DNA of 64,000 bases from Boswellia sacra (GCA_013180625.2 SNVD02004722.1:124001-188000), one strand, 5' to 3'. Positions 12,474 through 23,247 are shown, numbered from the stretch's first letter. Notes: a model not told the origin generated them from the letters alone. A program made the numbers and translations.

Positions 12474-12939
12474 TGTTATGGCCATAACGAAATTAGGCCT
12501 CAATTATTGTTTATACAGTAAGTCCATTACTGAAGCCCAACATTCCGGCCCATTGTCTGGGTCCCACAATGACCCATCCTGGCTCAATTATTTTTAATAC
12601 AGTAAGCCAATTACTGAAGCCCATTATTTGGGCCCATTGTCTGGGTCTCACAATGACCCATCTTGACTCCTATATAAACCCTCCGAATTATTACTCAAGG
12701 TATGCACACTTTTCTGAACTGATTCTCTCTCTAAATTTCCTTCACTTTTGAGAGCTTCTCTCTTTAGGAAATTCTCCCAGAAAATTCCGGAGTGCCGGAA
12801 ACTGACTTGAGCGTCAGAGGGTCTTCGCCGGCACCACCGCTGGCACCCCTGACTGTTTTTCTTTGCTCGCAGGATCGGACCCGACGTACCGCCCGAGCTC
12901 CGACCCGCTTCCCAGCCATCCGGAAATTGTGCATCAATA
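12474..12939 (+). repeat. 5' LTR of element A
   Basis: The 466 bp LTR begins TGTTATGGCCATAAC, which contains a 14 bp palindrome, and should end CATCAACA (here CATCAATA). It holds a TATA box (TATATAAA, 12671-12678). Upstream of the TATA box a segment of roughly 85 bp is duplicated in tandem, each unit starting with CAGTAAG and containing the GCCCATTGTCTGGGT motif. It would drive transcription of gag-pol. Confidence 0.92.
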
Positions 12940-12940
12940 G

Positions 12941-12959
12941 TTGGCGCTGTCTGTGGGAA
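12941..12959 (+). other. Primer binding site of element A
   Basis: TTGGCGCTGTCTGTGGGAA lies one base after the LTR. It resembles the TTGGCGCCGTCTGTGGG site usual in plant Tat elements, where a tRNA 3' end primes minus-strand cDNA. I do not assign the tRNA. Confidence 0.75.
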
Positions 12960-13014
12960 AGACAATTCAAGCCTCTTTAGTTGTTGCTCCCATCCAAACG
13001 TATTCAAACACATC

Positions 13015-15515
13015 ATGAGTCACGAATCCCAACACTCAACCTCCCTAGAGGTTGACGAAGAAATCGAGGTTGAAGCGCCTCCCCGACGCCGAAGGGTAGT
13101 TGATACGGGGAGAGCTTTAGTGATATATTCTGGGGTGGGGCCTAACCTCAGGCAACCCCGACTTCCACTTAGAAGATCGAAGAAGGGCAAGACGAATCGA
13201 TTAACTACCATGGAACATACCATGCGAAATTTTAGTGAACAAATGGATCGTATGGTGACTATGTTCAACCAGGCATTTGGGCAAAATGCTCAACAGGCTG
13301 CAAACACTGCTGGGAATAACCCAATTAGTGCCATGGTAGTACCTAATGTCCAGACGGACGTTGGTGGACGTCCTGATTTAGTCACCCAGACTATTGGATT
13401 GCCTCGCCATCAGGTCATTCAACCGAATCTTCCCCATCCTATTGTTCAAGGAGGGGATGGTCGCCTAAAGATTCCCTGCCCTTCGCATATCATATCTGAA
13501 CAACAGTTAGCAGCGGTAGACCTCCGACACTCTCTGAACAAAAAGCGTCATACAAGCGTTGAACAGGTACCAAAGGGAAGTAATAATGATCAGCCAGCTT
13601 ATTCGTATCATGGTCCTTACGCCCCGGGGGGTAACTATCAGTCAAAGAGAAATCGCCCCAGCTCACCACCTAGAGTTAAGAATCATCGCCCAGATGTTGC
13701 CCCAGCGGATGTCTCGGAGGAAGGGACATCAGACAATCATTATGCGGAGTTCAAGCGAGAAATGGATGAAAAAATCCATAAACTGGAGAGGTTGATTAAG
13801 CGTTCAGGAGGAGAAGAAGATGGTCATCCACAATGGGAATCACCCTTTGCTGAAGATATTCTAAGGGAAAGATACCCATACGGATTCCGGATGCCACAAC
13901 TCGAGCTTTACCAAGGGACAACGGACCCTCGAGAGCATTTAGACTCTTTTATTTCTCATATGGAGATACAAGGGGTCTCAGGGGGAATCATGTGCAGAAC
14001 CTTTTCTCTTACCCTTGGAGGATCAGCTAAGCAATGGTATAGAAGGCTACCAGCTGCATCCATCTCCAGCTTTGATGAGCTTGCCCGTAATTTCCTCACG
14101 CATTTTAGCAATATAAAAACGAGAAGTCGACCAGCGCAGAGCCTTCTTTCAATCAAGCAGGGTCGTAATGAATCCCTCCGTGCATTTTTAGACAGATACC
14201 AGCGGGATTTTGCCCGAGTGGATGTATTTCATGATGGTTACGCTATGCAAGGCTTGGTTCAAGGAATCAGAGGGGAGCTCCCTCTAGCATGGGAATTCTC
14301 CGTTAACCTCCCACGTACGTATCAAGAAGCATTAGCAAGGGTCTCTAGTCATGTTGATGCAGAGAAAATTTTTCAAGCAAATTACCCTGGGCAGACTCCG
14401 GTGGTACCTAATTCCTTGCGTACAGATAGACGACCGTATGATAATAGAGGAGAACCTCATGATAGAAATCGTAGATCAGTTCCGAATCGACGCTTTGCGT
14501 GAGACACAGTCAGAAATGATCGCTTCCTGTTACAAGAGTCATCCACCCGACCCCGCCAAGAGCATCATGATCGACCTTAGGAGGAGCACCGTACATTCAC
14601 GTTGCTTAATATGCCACAGCAGGATATCCTGAAAGAAATCAGGGATAAAGGTCTACTGAAAGAACCTGCCCCCTTACGGTCAAATCCAAAAACAAGAGAC
14701 AAAAAAAAGTTTTGTCATTTCCACCAGGCTCATGGTCATAATACTGCGGATTGCTTCGAACTGAGGAGACAAATCGAGGGTCTTATCAAGAATGGCCAGC
14801 TACAAGAATACATCTATCGGCCCCCTGAACCATCCAACAAGAGTGACAAAGGGAATGAACCATTAGAAGAAGTAGCCACAATTTTTGGGGGAGTAGTGGC
14901 TGGTTCAAGTTCCCAAGCCCGGAGGCACCTAGCTAGGCAAGCAAGATATGACCTCCCTCGCCACGAAATCAACTTGACAGCTTCTTCCACCAATGTAGGA
15001 GATCATGATGTTATCTCCTTTTCATCACAAGATGCGTAGGGTATCCATCATCCACATTGTGATGCCTTGGTCCTTACAGTGATAGTGGCCAATAAGAGGC
15101 TACGAAGAGTGTTGATTGACAACGGGAGCTCGGCTGACATAATGTCGTTGAATGCATTCGATCGATTGGGTCTCAACCGTAGAGATATGAGAGGCATCCA
15201 AACTTCTCTGATGGGATTTGCTGGAGGAAAGGTTATTCCCGAGGGAGTAATCTCGTTACCTGTAACCTTGGGAGAAGGTTCCCTGCAGACAACCAATATG
15301 GTGAACTTTCTCGTAGTAGATCATCCGTGTGTTTATAACGCCATTCTTGGACGGCCATCACTTTACGACTTCAAGGCTGTGATGGGTGTCTATCATCATA
15401 TCTTGAAATTTCCAACACCCGTAGGGATAGGAGAAGTTAGAGGTGAACAGCGAGCCTCTTGAGAGTGCTACAACATGGCTTTTAAAGAGAAGACACATAA
15501 GCTATTAATGATTCG
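13015..15515 (+). pseudogene. gag-protease region of element A, one frame with in-frame stops
   Basis: The ATG at 13015 opens 495 codons. Residues about 275-450 form a retrotransposon Gag domain (PFAEDIL, LELYQGTTDPREHLDSF, KQWYRRLP, FLTHF, SLLSIKQGRNESLRAFLDRY). The same frame continues after a TGA (14500-14502) and a TAG (14578-14580) into the spacer typical of the lineage (KFCHFHQAHGHNTADCF, an HxxxGHxTxxC zinc-knuckle-like motif). After a TAG at 15037-15039 it enters an aspartic protease (VLIDNGSSADIMSLNAF, flap region, AILGRPSLYDF). A TGA at 15460-15462 precedes the post-protease ECYNMAF motif. Two of the four stops look like CGA-to-TGA changes. Gag would form the particle, and protease would cut the polyprotein. 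The spaced stops make it a recent pseudogene. Confidence 0.88.
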
Positions 15516-15559
15516 ATGAGAACCTTCCGTGGGCATAAGCTAAGTGGGCAAGCACTACA

Positions 15560-15715
15560 AAGTACTCGAGATCCCATTGATGGAGCATTGGGGCCTAATT
15601 GGAAGGTCTTTATAGAGTCAAAGCTCTCATCCGACCAGGCACCTACAGGCTGGTCACCGTGGAGGGGAGTTTGCTCCGTCATCCATGGAGTATTGAGCAC
15701 TCAAAGAAGTACTAC
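15560..15715 (+). pseudogene. Integrase C-terminal remnant of element A
   Basis: After about 80 bp of poor sequence following the protease, the translation resumes with the end of a Tat integrase: STRDPIDGALGPNW, then after a small frameshift IRPGTYRLVTVEG, HPWSIEH and KKYY. This corresponds to the GPY/F-type C-terminal domain. RT, both RNase H domains and the integrase core should lie between protease and this point, so a deletion of several kilobases joined them at about 15480-15550. Confidence 0.75.
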
Positions 15716-16106
15716 CCGTAGTCTCTTTGTATATGCAACTCCTTCCAGGAACTTATGCATATGTAACAACTCCCATAAGGAGACCAATAAAGAGATTACT
15801 AATAAAATGTTCAGTTATTTGTATTTCAAATCATACATCTTTAAAGCTCATGTATGATCGAGTTGCAAGGAGATGGAAAGAGTAAAAGAATACACCACCA
15901 GAAAGAAAAAATTCTTAGAGTTTTTATTATTTCAAAATTGGTTGAGAAGTGCCATGCATATAGTCCAAGTAAGGACAAATCCTCACCTATAACATTGAAC
16001 CGAAAGCAAAGACAATAAAAGGTAAAGTCAAGGCTTGGAGAGCAGCCCTGATATGATTATCCCCTACGAATAAGCATCTACTTGGTTGGAAGAATTCCAA
16101 CTATCT
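15716..16106. other. Spacer between integrase remnant and antisense ORF in element A
   Basis: This is non-coding retroelement DNA between the 3' ends of the convergent sense and antisense genes. It contains AATAAA-like words (AATAAA near 15787), which could serve the sense transcript. I see nothing else. Confidence 0.4.
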
Positions 16107-18344
16107 CTAAGAGGTGGCCTCATCATCTCCTTCTTCGTCTGAAGATGATGAGGTAGAGTCGCCTTGCTTGGCCTCCCAGGCTGCTGTGTCTAATGTCGAC
16201 TCGTAATCCTCATCTTTAAGGATGAGGCGGTGGAATTAATCGGGATCACAGTTCGCTGTCCGGATAGACTCTGCCACCAAGTTTAACTCTTCAGCTATGG
16301 GAGACTGATCAATCTCTGGGTAGCGGTCATGGAACCATCTACGCACCCCATTGACTCCATCAATATAGGAGCATTCCATAGCTTGCTGGTAGATACGACC
16401 CCTACGGAAGCGAGCAGCTACTTTGTCAATCTTACTTTGCTCAGCAACAGCCCTTTCCCGAAGCTCTTGGCAAGAATCATTGGCCCTCTTATGTTGGATA
16501 GCTGCCTCCTTCTTAGCTTCGGACAAGTCTGCTTTCATTCTGCCCATCTGTTCCTTCATCTCTGCCATCTTTCTTTTCATTTCAGTTAAGTTGTCAAGGC
16601 AGACTAGATGTTTGCCTTCCAGTCGTCAACCTCAGAAGTAAGATGGTTAACTTCCTTGAGGAGGTTGGTGTTAGTATACTCTCCTTGAGCTAAGGGTCCT
16701 GTCGCCTACAGAAAGAAAGGCAAAGAGAGGAAAAGAGATAAGGCATGACTTTCAAGAGTATAAAAAAAAGAGAGAAAGGGTCTTAGTAAAACCCCACCTG
16801 AAGTATGATGCCCATCCCGATAGCAATCGCATCGAAGTATGTGAGTTTTACATTCTCTGGAAAGACATTGGTAGGCATGAGATGTGCAGCACTTTGAGAC
16901 AATTCCCGAAGGTAGTCTCCACATGTTGAGCCACTCTGAAAGCCCGTACTGTCAAAAGTAAAATGCTTGGGTAGTTGCGAGGCTGAGGGTAACTTGCTCC
17001 CAGTAGGCTTCGAGGCTGCCACTTCATCCGCAGGCTGAACGGAGGTTGACCTATCAGGAACCGGCTTCCGTGCGGGAATTTCCTTGTGACTACTGGCTCT
17101 CCTCTTCGAAGGTCCAAGAGTTGGAGGACTTCCGCTCCGTTTCTTCTGGGAAGAACCAGGCCTATCATGAGTGAAGGGCTTAAGCGACATCTTGGCTACA
17201 AGTTGAACAAATTGCTTCTTGGTAGGATGTAAAGGAAATAGTCCTGCGTGAAAATAAAACTGGTAAGACAACAAGCACATGTTTGATGAAGTAAGATCAG
17301 AAAGGAATGATCAAGCTTACCTTCCGGAGGAATTGGAGGTGATAAGCCAAGACGGACCAATTGCTCCTGATCAGTGAGACTATTCACGTTCTTCGAGTCC
17401 ACGGGTAACCTGAGTACCACTTGCAAGTCGTCTCTCTCTTTCTGAGATAACAGCGGGCGTTTGGTCCAAGGAGCTGCAATAAAAACAGAAGAGAATGTCA
17501 GTTGATCAAGAGTTGTCATAATAAAGATGGATAGGGTGTCATTATAATAGGGTACCACAAGGACCAAAACGCCTCCTGATCCTCAACTTCTCCCCCTTGG
17601 GACGAGCACCTTCTTGATACTTCCAACCGCCACCACACCAGAATTGCTTATACTTCCATTCTTTCACATGGGAGGGGATGCCAAAAAGGCGGTTGGGGTC
17701 ATTCGTCTTCCCTCGCTGGGATATATAATATAACCCGTCTTCTCTCCATTCGGTGGGTGAATGGCAAAAATGTGCTTAACATGGTTGGTGGTAGGGTCAC
17801 CAAGGCCTGCGCTTCTGAATAAACTTTGGAAAGCTATCAGAAGTCTCCATCCATTGGCCGACAGTTGGGTAGGGGCAATGTTCATAGCATCGAGCATACG
17901 ACGAACATAGTTATCAAAAGGCACCTGGAGACCAGCTCTCAATAACTCTAGGCTTAAACGAATGACACCTCGTGGTGGCCTACTCCACCGATTGCCTTTC
18001 CTTGGAAGAAATAGGATGACTGAAGCCGGGATAAGGAAATGGGCTCTATATATTTTTAATCGATCGTCTGGGAGTTGATTATCAATATGGTCGGCCTCCC
18101 ACCACTTTTCAACCTCCAGCTCACTATCTGAGGTAGCAGAGGACGACCAGTCGCTCTCCCCCTCAGTATCTACCACCTTGTGGTTAACAGAATTCTGTCC
18201 TAGCTCACGATCCTGACCGAAGAAGTTTTGGTAAAACTCATTAACTTCTTTACGGTTACTCACAGGATCCTTATCCCTTGAAGACTGGGTTTGATGACTC
18301 GATTCCTCCCGTAGCACTTTTACATTGGTTTTAACTCCAGCCAT
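16107..18344 (-). pseudogene. Antisense ORF (aORF) of element A, spliced, Transposase_28-like
   Basis: The gene reads opposite to gag. Exon 1 starts at the ATG at 18344 (MAGVKTNVK). It carries an acidic N-terminus and a domain resembling Pfam Transposase_28, 'putative gypsy type transposon' (FLIPASVILFLP, VIRLSLELLRAGLQVPF, MNIAPTQLSANGWRLLIAF). After a frameshift near 17675 it continues as HVKEWKYKQFWCGGGW. A second exon spans about 17475-17327 (SQKERDDLQVVLRLP), a third about 17246-16798 (a basic, Ser/Pro-rich linker with KKRSGSPP and SKRRASSHKE), and a fourth about 16705-16107. The last has a TAG and a frame change and then a coiled coil (MKRKMAEMKEQMGRMKADL) ending DEEGDDEATS. Introns show GT/AG ends. 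The function in Tat elements is unknown. The same domain order recurs in element D. Confidence 0.72.
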
Positions 18345-18404
18345 CTACACAGTCAAAGAGGGGTCGTTAGTCATCAAACCAAGTCTACTGAGGGAGGGAA
18401 GAGA

Positions 18405-18405
18405 T

Positions 18406-18440
<35 letters not shown>

Positions 18441-18485
18441 TGAGGGAGGGAAGAGATAAAATATATATATATATATATATATATG
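18405..18485. repeat. (AT)n microsatellite, two tracts
   Basis: Two runs of alternating AT (about 18410-18439 and 18461-18484) each follow the same word (GAGGGAGGGAAGAGATAAA), so a unit of about 50 bp has been duplicated. They lie just upstream of the antisense ORF and may be part of its promoter region. Confidence 0.9.
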
Positions 18486-18559
18486 CTGGGGGACTGTATT
18501 GAAAGTTTTTCAAAATAGCTCTCGAAAAATACTTTGAAAAATTCGTGGAGTGTAAAAAT

Positions 18560-18900
18560 TAAAGTTTGAAAATTTGTGGAAACACCCCTGAGAATTAAAA
18601 TCAAGGTTTAAAAATTTCCGAAAACACCCCTGCGAATTAAAATCAAGGTTTGAAAATTCGCGGAAACACCCCCGCGAATTAAAATCAAGGTTTGAAAATT
18701 CACGGAAACACCCCCGCGATTTTAAATCAAAGTTTGAAATTTCGCAGAAACACCGTCGCGATTTAAAAATAAAGGTTTGAAAATTCGCGGAAACACCCAC
18801 GCGATTTTAAATCAAGGTTTGAAATTAAGCGAAAACACCCCCACAATTTTAAATAAAAGTTTCAAAATTTTGCAGGAACACCCCCACAGTTGAAAAATGA
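18560..18900. repeat. Minisatellite of about 58 bp with GAAACACCCCCGCGA core
   Basis: About six units alternate AAAATCAAGGTTTGAAAATT with a core GCGGAAACACCCCCGCGA. Cores drift at the array edges (ACCCCTGAG, ACCGTCGCG, ACCCCCACA). It sits between the antisense ORF and the GC-rich array inside element A. Confidence 0.88.
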
Positions 18901-19004
18901 AATTCCAAAAATTGTTGAGACGCCCCCGTATTAACCCGAATTTCTTCGAAGGGGTCCCTGCACGCTACGTAAACGCTGCATGCCGCATGCAGCGCAGCCC
19001 GCGC

Positions 19005-19515
19005 CTCGTGGGCTCGCCCTCCGTGCGCCCAGCGCCTCGGGAGCTCGCGCCCGCGCGCCCAGGGCCTCGCAGCATCGCGCCCGCGCGCCCAGGGTCTCAC
19101 AGCAGCTCGCCCGTGCACCCAGGGCCTCGCAAGGCTGCGCCCGCGCGACCAGGACCTCGCGAAGACGTGCCCGCGTGCCCAGTCCCTCGCCTGCTCGCCC
19201 TTGCGCACACAAGGGCCTCGCAGGATCGATCCCGCGTGCCAAAGGCATCGCCTGCACGCCCAGGGATTCGCGGAGTCACTCCCACGCACCAGGGCCCTCG
19301 CGGGACCGTGCCTGTGTGGCCAGGGCCTCGCAGCAACGTGCCCGCACGCCCAGGCCTTCGCCTGCAAGCCCAGGGCATCGCAGGATCACTCCCGCACGCT
19401 TAGGGCCTCGCGAGGCCATGCCCGCGCGCATAGGATCTCGCAAGGTCGCCTTGCACACGCAAGGGCCTCGCAGGATCTCTCCCGTGCGCCCAGGACTTCG
19501 TGCGGTCGTCCTACA
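19005..19515. repeat. GC-rich tandem array inside element A
   Basis: About 17 units of roughly 30 bp are based on CGCCCAGGGCCTCGCAG followed by variable words such as GATCGCGCCCGCG. The array is strongly GC- and CpG-rich inside an AT-rich genome. Stop codons are rare in it, which opens long frames on both strands that I do not regard as genes. Its place upstream of the antisense ORF and just inside the 3' LTR fits the variable 3' region of Tat elements. Confidence 0.88.
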
Positions 19516-20091
19516 TGCATAGCCGCTCGCCCACGCGAACATGCTGTGCACGCTGCTCGCCCATGCGGGTTGATTCTCCTACACACATGCTCACTTTCCC
19601 TCCTTCACACCCAAACACACACTCATGTTTCTTCTTCTTTCACACACGAACCCGCGAGGGAAAACACATACAAACGTTTGCATATTCTCACACAAATCAC
19701 GTACACACACATAGGGCATAATCCGTACAGAATTTTTGAATTGAAAAAAAATATGGACAAGACAATAATAACCACAAAAATTAAACCTAATCTGTGCATT
19801 CCGAAGTATACGCAAGAAAGAAATACTTACTTGTGGCGGCTTGCTCGGATTGAAGAGTTCTGTTTGCCGGGGTCACTTATACTGCTTGCCTCCAGGGTGC
19901 TCTCTCCTATCTTTGAGTAAACCCTACTCCCCAGCACTTGTATCTTATATAGGGCACCAGTTTAGGGTTTAAGCCACACTAAGCATGTGTGTGTAGTGAA
20001 TTGCATCTTTGGGCCGGCCTCCTAATACATGTAATTTATAGCCCAGAATGGTTAAATAGTCCCTACGCCGATCCATTGGTCGACTTGGGCC
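19516..20091. other. 3' untranslated region of element A
   Basis: This holds a CACACA-rich stretch (19575-19720) and then sequence with no recognisable gene up to the polypurine tract. It may be the leader or promoter of the antisense gene; the sequence alone cannot show that. Confidence 0.4.
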
Positions 20092-20100
20092 TGGGGGGAC
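20092..20100 (+). other. Polypurine tract of element A
   Basis: TGGGGGGAC ends three bases before the right LTR, the expected position for the plus-strand primer. Confidence 0.6.
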
Positions 20101-20103
20101 TAC

Positions 20104-20568
20104 TGTTATGGCCATAACGAAATTGGGCCTCAATTATTTTTTATACAGTAAGCCCATTACGAAGCCCAACATTCGGGCCTATTGTCTGGGTCCCATAATG
20201 ACCCATCCTGGCTCAATTATTTTTAATACAGTAAGTCCATTACTGAAGCCCATTATTTGGGCCCATTGTCTGGGTCCCACAATGACCCATCTTGACTCCT
20301 ATATAAACCCTTCGAATTATTACTCAAGATATGCACACTTTTCTGAATTGATTCTCTCTCTAAATTTCCTTCACTTTTGAGAGCTTCTCTCTCTAGGAAA
20401 TTCTCCCAGAAAATTTCGGAGTGCCGGAAACTGACTTGAGCGTCGGAGGGTCTTCGCCGGCACCACCGCCGGCACCCCTGACTGTTTTTCTTTGCTCGCA
20501 GGATTGGACCCGACGTACCGCCCGAGCTCCGACCCGCTTCCCGGCCGTCCGGAAATCGTGCATCAACA
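20104..20568 (+). repeat. 3' LTR of element A
   Basis: This 465 bp direct copy of the left LTR ends in CATCAACA. By eye the pair differs at only a small number of sites, implying a fairly recent insertion. The TATA box is at 20300-20307. Confidence 0.92.
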
Positions 20569-21030
20569 AATATAAAATCTTTTCTATAATAATAATTAAA
20601 GAGATAATTTTTTATAATATGAAAGCAATTAAGACTAAAATACCCAGAAAGAGAAAAAGTGTAGATGAGTTAACGTTAAAGCATAGTTTAAAATAGGGGA
20701 CTTTGAAAAGATAAAATTTTAATCACAATATGTAAAACTTGAATGTCTAATATTTTTTATGAAATATTATCTTTTCGAGAGCGACCTATTTCACAAATAA
20801 GCCAAGATATTAATCGGAACTTCTCTCGTAAAGTTTGCAAGAAAATAACCATAACAGAATTTTTCAGAGAGAACAGAAGATAAATATTAAGCGTGAGATC
20901 TGCAAGAGTAAGCAGCCATGACGCTATAGTGGACTGTGCTCGTTATCGAGAAGAGTAAAGTTGAAGTTGAAGCAGAAGTAGAAGTAGAAGACCAAAAGAG
21001 ACGAGAAAGATCAATATTAATCTTGCCATC
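20569..21030. other. Intergenic spacer between elements A and B
   Basis: AT-rich DNA with a short GAAGTAGAAGTAGAAG run near 20970-20990. No gene or motif is recognised. It ends in CCATC, the probable target site of compound element B. Confidence 0.5.
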
Positions 21031-22003
21031 TGTTGGATGAAAAATTAGGATAACCAATGAGATTAATTTTTCAAGCCACATCACCAAGGCATACAATTTT
21101 TCTTTGTACTTTAATTGGAATAATTGGGTCTTTTATCCTGTATGGTAGCATAACTCTTGGGGTGGTGGATCCTTCATTATTGGTTTGGTCGACAAGGACT
21201 TCGTCATTACTCCTATTATTGAGAATTTCTGGTTGACCAGATAACTACATTACAAGCCTCTTGTTTGGTCGACGAAGGACACGACTTACAATTTCATCTT
21301 CAAAGATATTGCATGGCACAAGTTACCAAATCAGAACCGTCAATGTCAGAAAAAGTATTTAATAAGAACTGCTCCCCCTCAGTTCAATGATTATTTGCTA
21401 AGTTCAATAAAATTTAATAAAATATTAGAGGCACTGGATTCCATAGAGGCCTCTCTCCAGGTGTCTCCATGGCTCCAAGTGTCACTATCAACTCCCTTGC
21501 ATGCAGCATGGGGTCAACCAAGCTCCATGCATTCTGCCACCTGTCAACCATGTTGCATGCACCTCGTCACCTGTCAACCATATTGGATGCACCTCGTCAC
21601 CTATAAGCAAACTCTCCTATAAATATAGTCTTTGGCTGCAAATCAAGGGTTGGGAACAATTTCTATCTCTAGAAACCCCTCTCTCTCTCTACCTCGCCTC
21701 CCCCTGGTCGACCAAAAATTTTCACTCCATAGTTAATCTCTGACTTGAGCATTGGAGGATTATCGCTGGTAACCCCGGCGCCTCTGACCCTTTATTTTCT
21801 ATTTGTGTGCAGATCATTCAAGCCACTGGAGCCTTGGTTGATCAAAACACAACAGCAATCTTGACGAACACGTGACCCAAAATTCTCTACTTTCCCCTCC
21901 TTCTCTACACACTCCATCATTGCCTTCTGGCTGAGTCAGGTCCTTCACAATAAATATAAATTTTCCTGTTGAGCTGGAGGTCGACCGATTTTCAGCATCA
22001 ACA
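21031..22003 (+). repeat. Left LTR of element B (plus)
   Basis: The 973 bp LTR starts TGTTGGATGAAAAATTAGG and ends CATCAACA. It has a TATA box (TATAAATA, 21618-21625) followed by a CT-rich leader. The GTCGAC words scattered through it are typical of this family. Confidence 0.92.
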
Positions 22004-22004
22004 G

Positions 22005-22024
22005 TTGGCGCCGTCTATGGGGAC
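22005..22024 (+). other. Primer binding site, plus arm of B
   Basis: TTGGCGCCGTCTATGGGGAC follows the LTR by one base and matches the Tat-type site. Confidence 0.8.
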
Positions 22025-22050
22025 TCTGACAAAAAGCCATATATATCGCC

Positions 22051-23247
22051 ATGAATAAACCGTCAGAAGGGAATGTCCTCATTGTGGATCTCTATAGTGA
22101 CCAAGAGGGGTCAGGAGCGATGAAGGGAAAAAGGTCACGACAATAAGATGCGATGGCTATTCAAGAACAATTAAAGCTTATGAACCAACAAAGTGTTCAG
22201 ATGCAAACCCAAATACAAGCTCTTGCTGCACAAGTGAAGAATGCTTTACATGTTGATGGTGATGGGGTCTTGGTAAATAATCCAAGTGCGTCTGGTCAAC
22301 CACACGGTGCACTGACGGGTGGAACGAGTGCGAGTAAGCGACGTGGTCGTGGAAAGAAAGGGCCATATGCTTCTGGTCGACGCACCGGTAAAGCATTAGA
22401 AAATCAATCTCATCTTGACCATAATTGCTCTGGTAGTTCAAAAACAAGAACCAGGGATGATTTGGATGATGAGTACCTTCAAAATTCCTTGGATTCGCAT
22501 TGTAAAAGTAAAAGGTGATGTGAGGAGCAAAAAGTGGATAAAAACCAAGAGGAGTTAAGGCTGATGCGCGAAGAGTTGCATACCTTGAAAGAGGCAAAAA
22601 GAGAAAGAAATTCAATGGAAGAAATCATGGGGGAATTAGAATCTCCTTTTACTCCTGCAGTTACGACTTCCATACTACCCAGGAAATTCTCCATGCCCCA
22701 GATGGGCATGTACAACGGGCTGGTCAACCCAGTAGAACATGTGAAGTTATTCAGAGAGAATATGTCACTTCAACCTATTTTTGAGGATGCTATGTGTAGA
22801 GTCTTTCCTCTCACCTTGACTGGACCAGCCCGATCCTGGTATAGATCTCTAAAGCCGGGGTGTATATGTTCGTTCTCTCAGCTTTCAAAAGAGTTTATCT
22901 CTCATTTTATTGGGGTTAGAGCACCTAGAAAATCTAAGGCACACTTGTTAACTTTAAAACAAAGGAAAAATGAAAGCTTGATGAGTTATGTCAAAAGATA
23001 TCACGCAGAGGTGATAAAACTTGGTGCTTTCAATGATCCTATGGCCTTAGATGGTATGATCAGTGGGATTAGGTCGACTAGGCTATGGTGGGCAATACGA
23101 GATAATATGCCAACTTCACATGCTATGATGTATAAGAAGGCTCACACATATGCTCAAGCTGAAGAAGAATTTGAGGTCTTAAAAGCCAGTCAACGAGGAA
23201 AGGGCAGTCGTTCTGGAGAACGAAATAAAAATAGAAATGACAATTAG
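22051..23247 (+). pseudogene. gag of element B, plus arm
   Basis: From the ATG at 22051 (MNKPSEGNVLI) one frame runs to the TAG at 23245-23247, about 399 codons, broken by TAA at 22144-22146 and TGA at 22516-22518. Residues about 5-60 are Gln-rich (NQQSVQMQTQIQALAAQ). A basic patch follows (SKRRGRGKKGPYASGRR), then a charged helix (EELRLMREELHTLKEAKRE). The Gag core spans about residues 215-390 (KFSMPQMGMYNG, PVEHVKLF, VFPLTLTGPARSWYRSL, EFISHF, LLTLKQRKNESLMSYVKRYH, LWWAIRDNMP). The zinc-knuckle spacer found in element D is missing because the deletion joint lies just downstream. Gag is the only protein this element family could have encoded. Confidence 0.9.

Larger units (their letters stand above)
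12474..20568 (+). mobile_element. LTR retrotransposon A (Ty3/gypsy, Tat lineage), internally deleted
   Basis: Two near-identical LTRs (12474-12939 and 20104-20568) in direct orientation bound an 8.1 kb element. The flanks AATGT (left) and AATAT (right) look like a 5 bp target duplication with one change. A primer-binding-like site follows the left LTR and a G-rich polypurine tract precedes the right one. The order is gag, zinc-knuckle-like spacer, protease, the last part of integrase, then a spliced gene on the opposite strand and tandem arrays. RT, RNase H and most of integrase are missing. An antisense ORF between pol and the 3' LTR is a known feature of Retand-type Tat elements. As it stands the element is non-autonomous and carries several stops. 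Confidence 0.9.

Noticed and set aside
18374..18604. ORF with Tyr-Ile repeats
   Set aside because: It is a translation of the AT dinucleotide tracts.
18849..19920. Several overlapping ORFs of 90-240 residues on both strands, Arg/Ala/Pro-rich
   Set aside because: They coincide with the GC-rich tandem array, where stop codons are rare in every frame. The translations are simple repeats with no domain.
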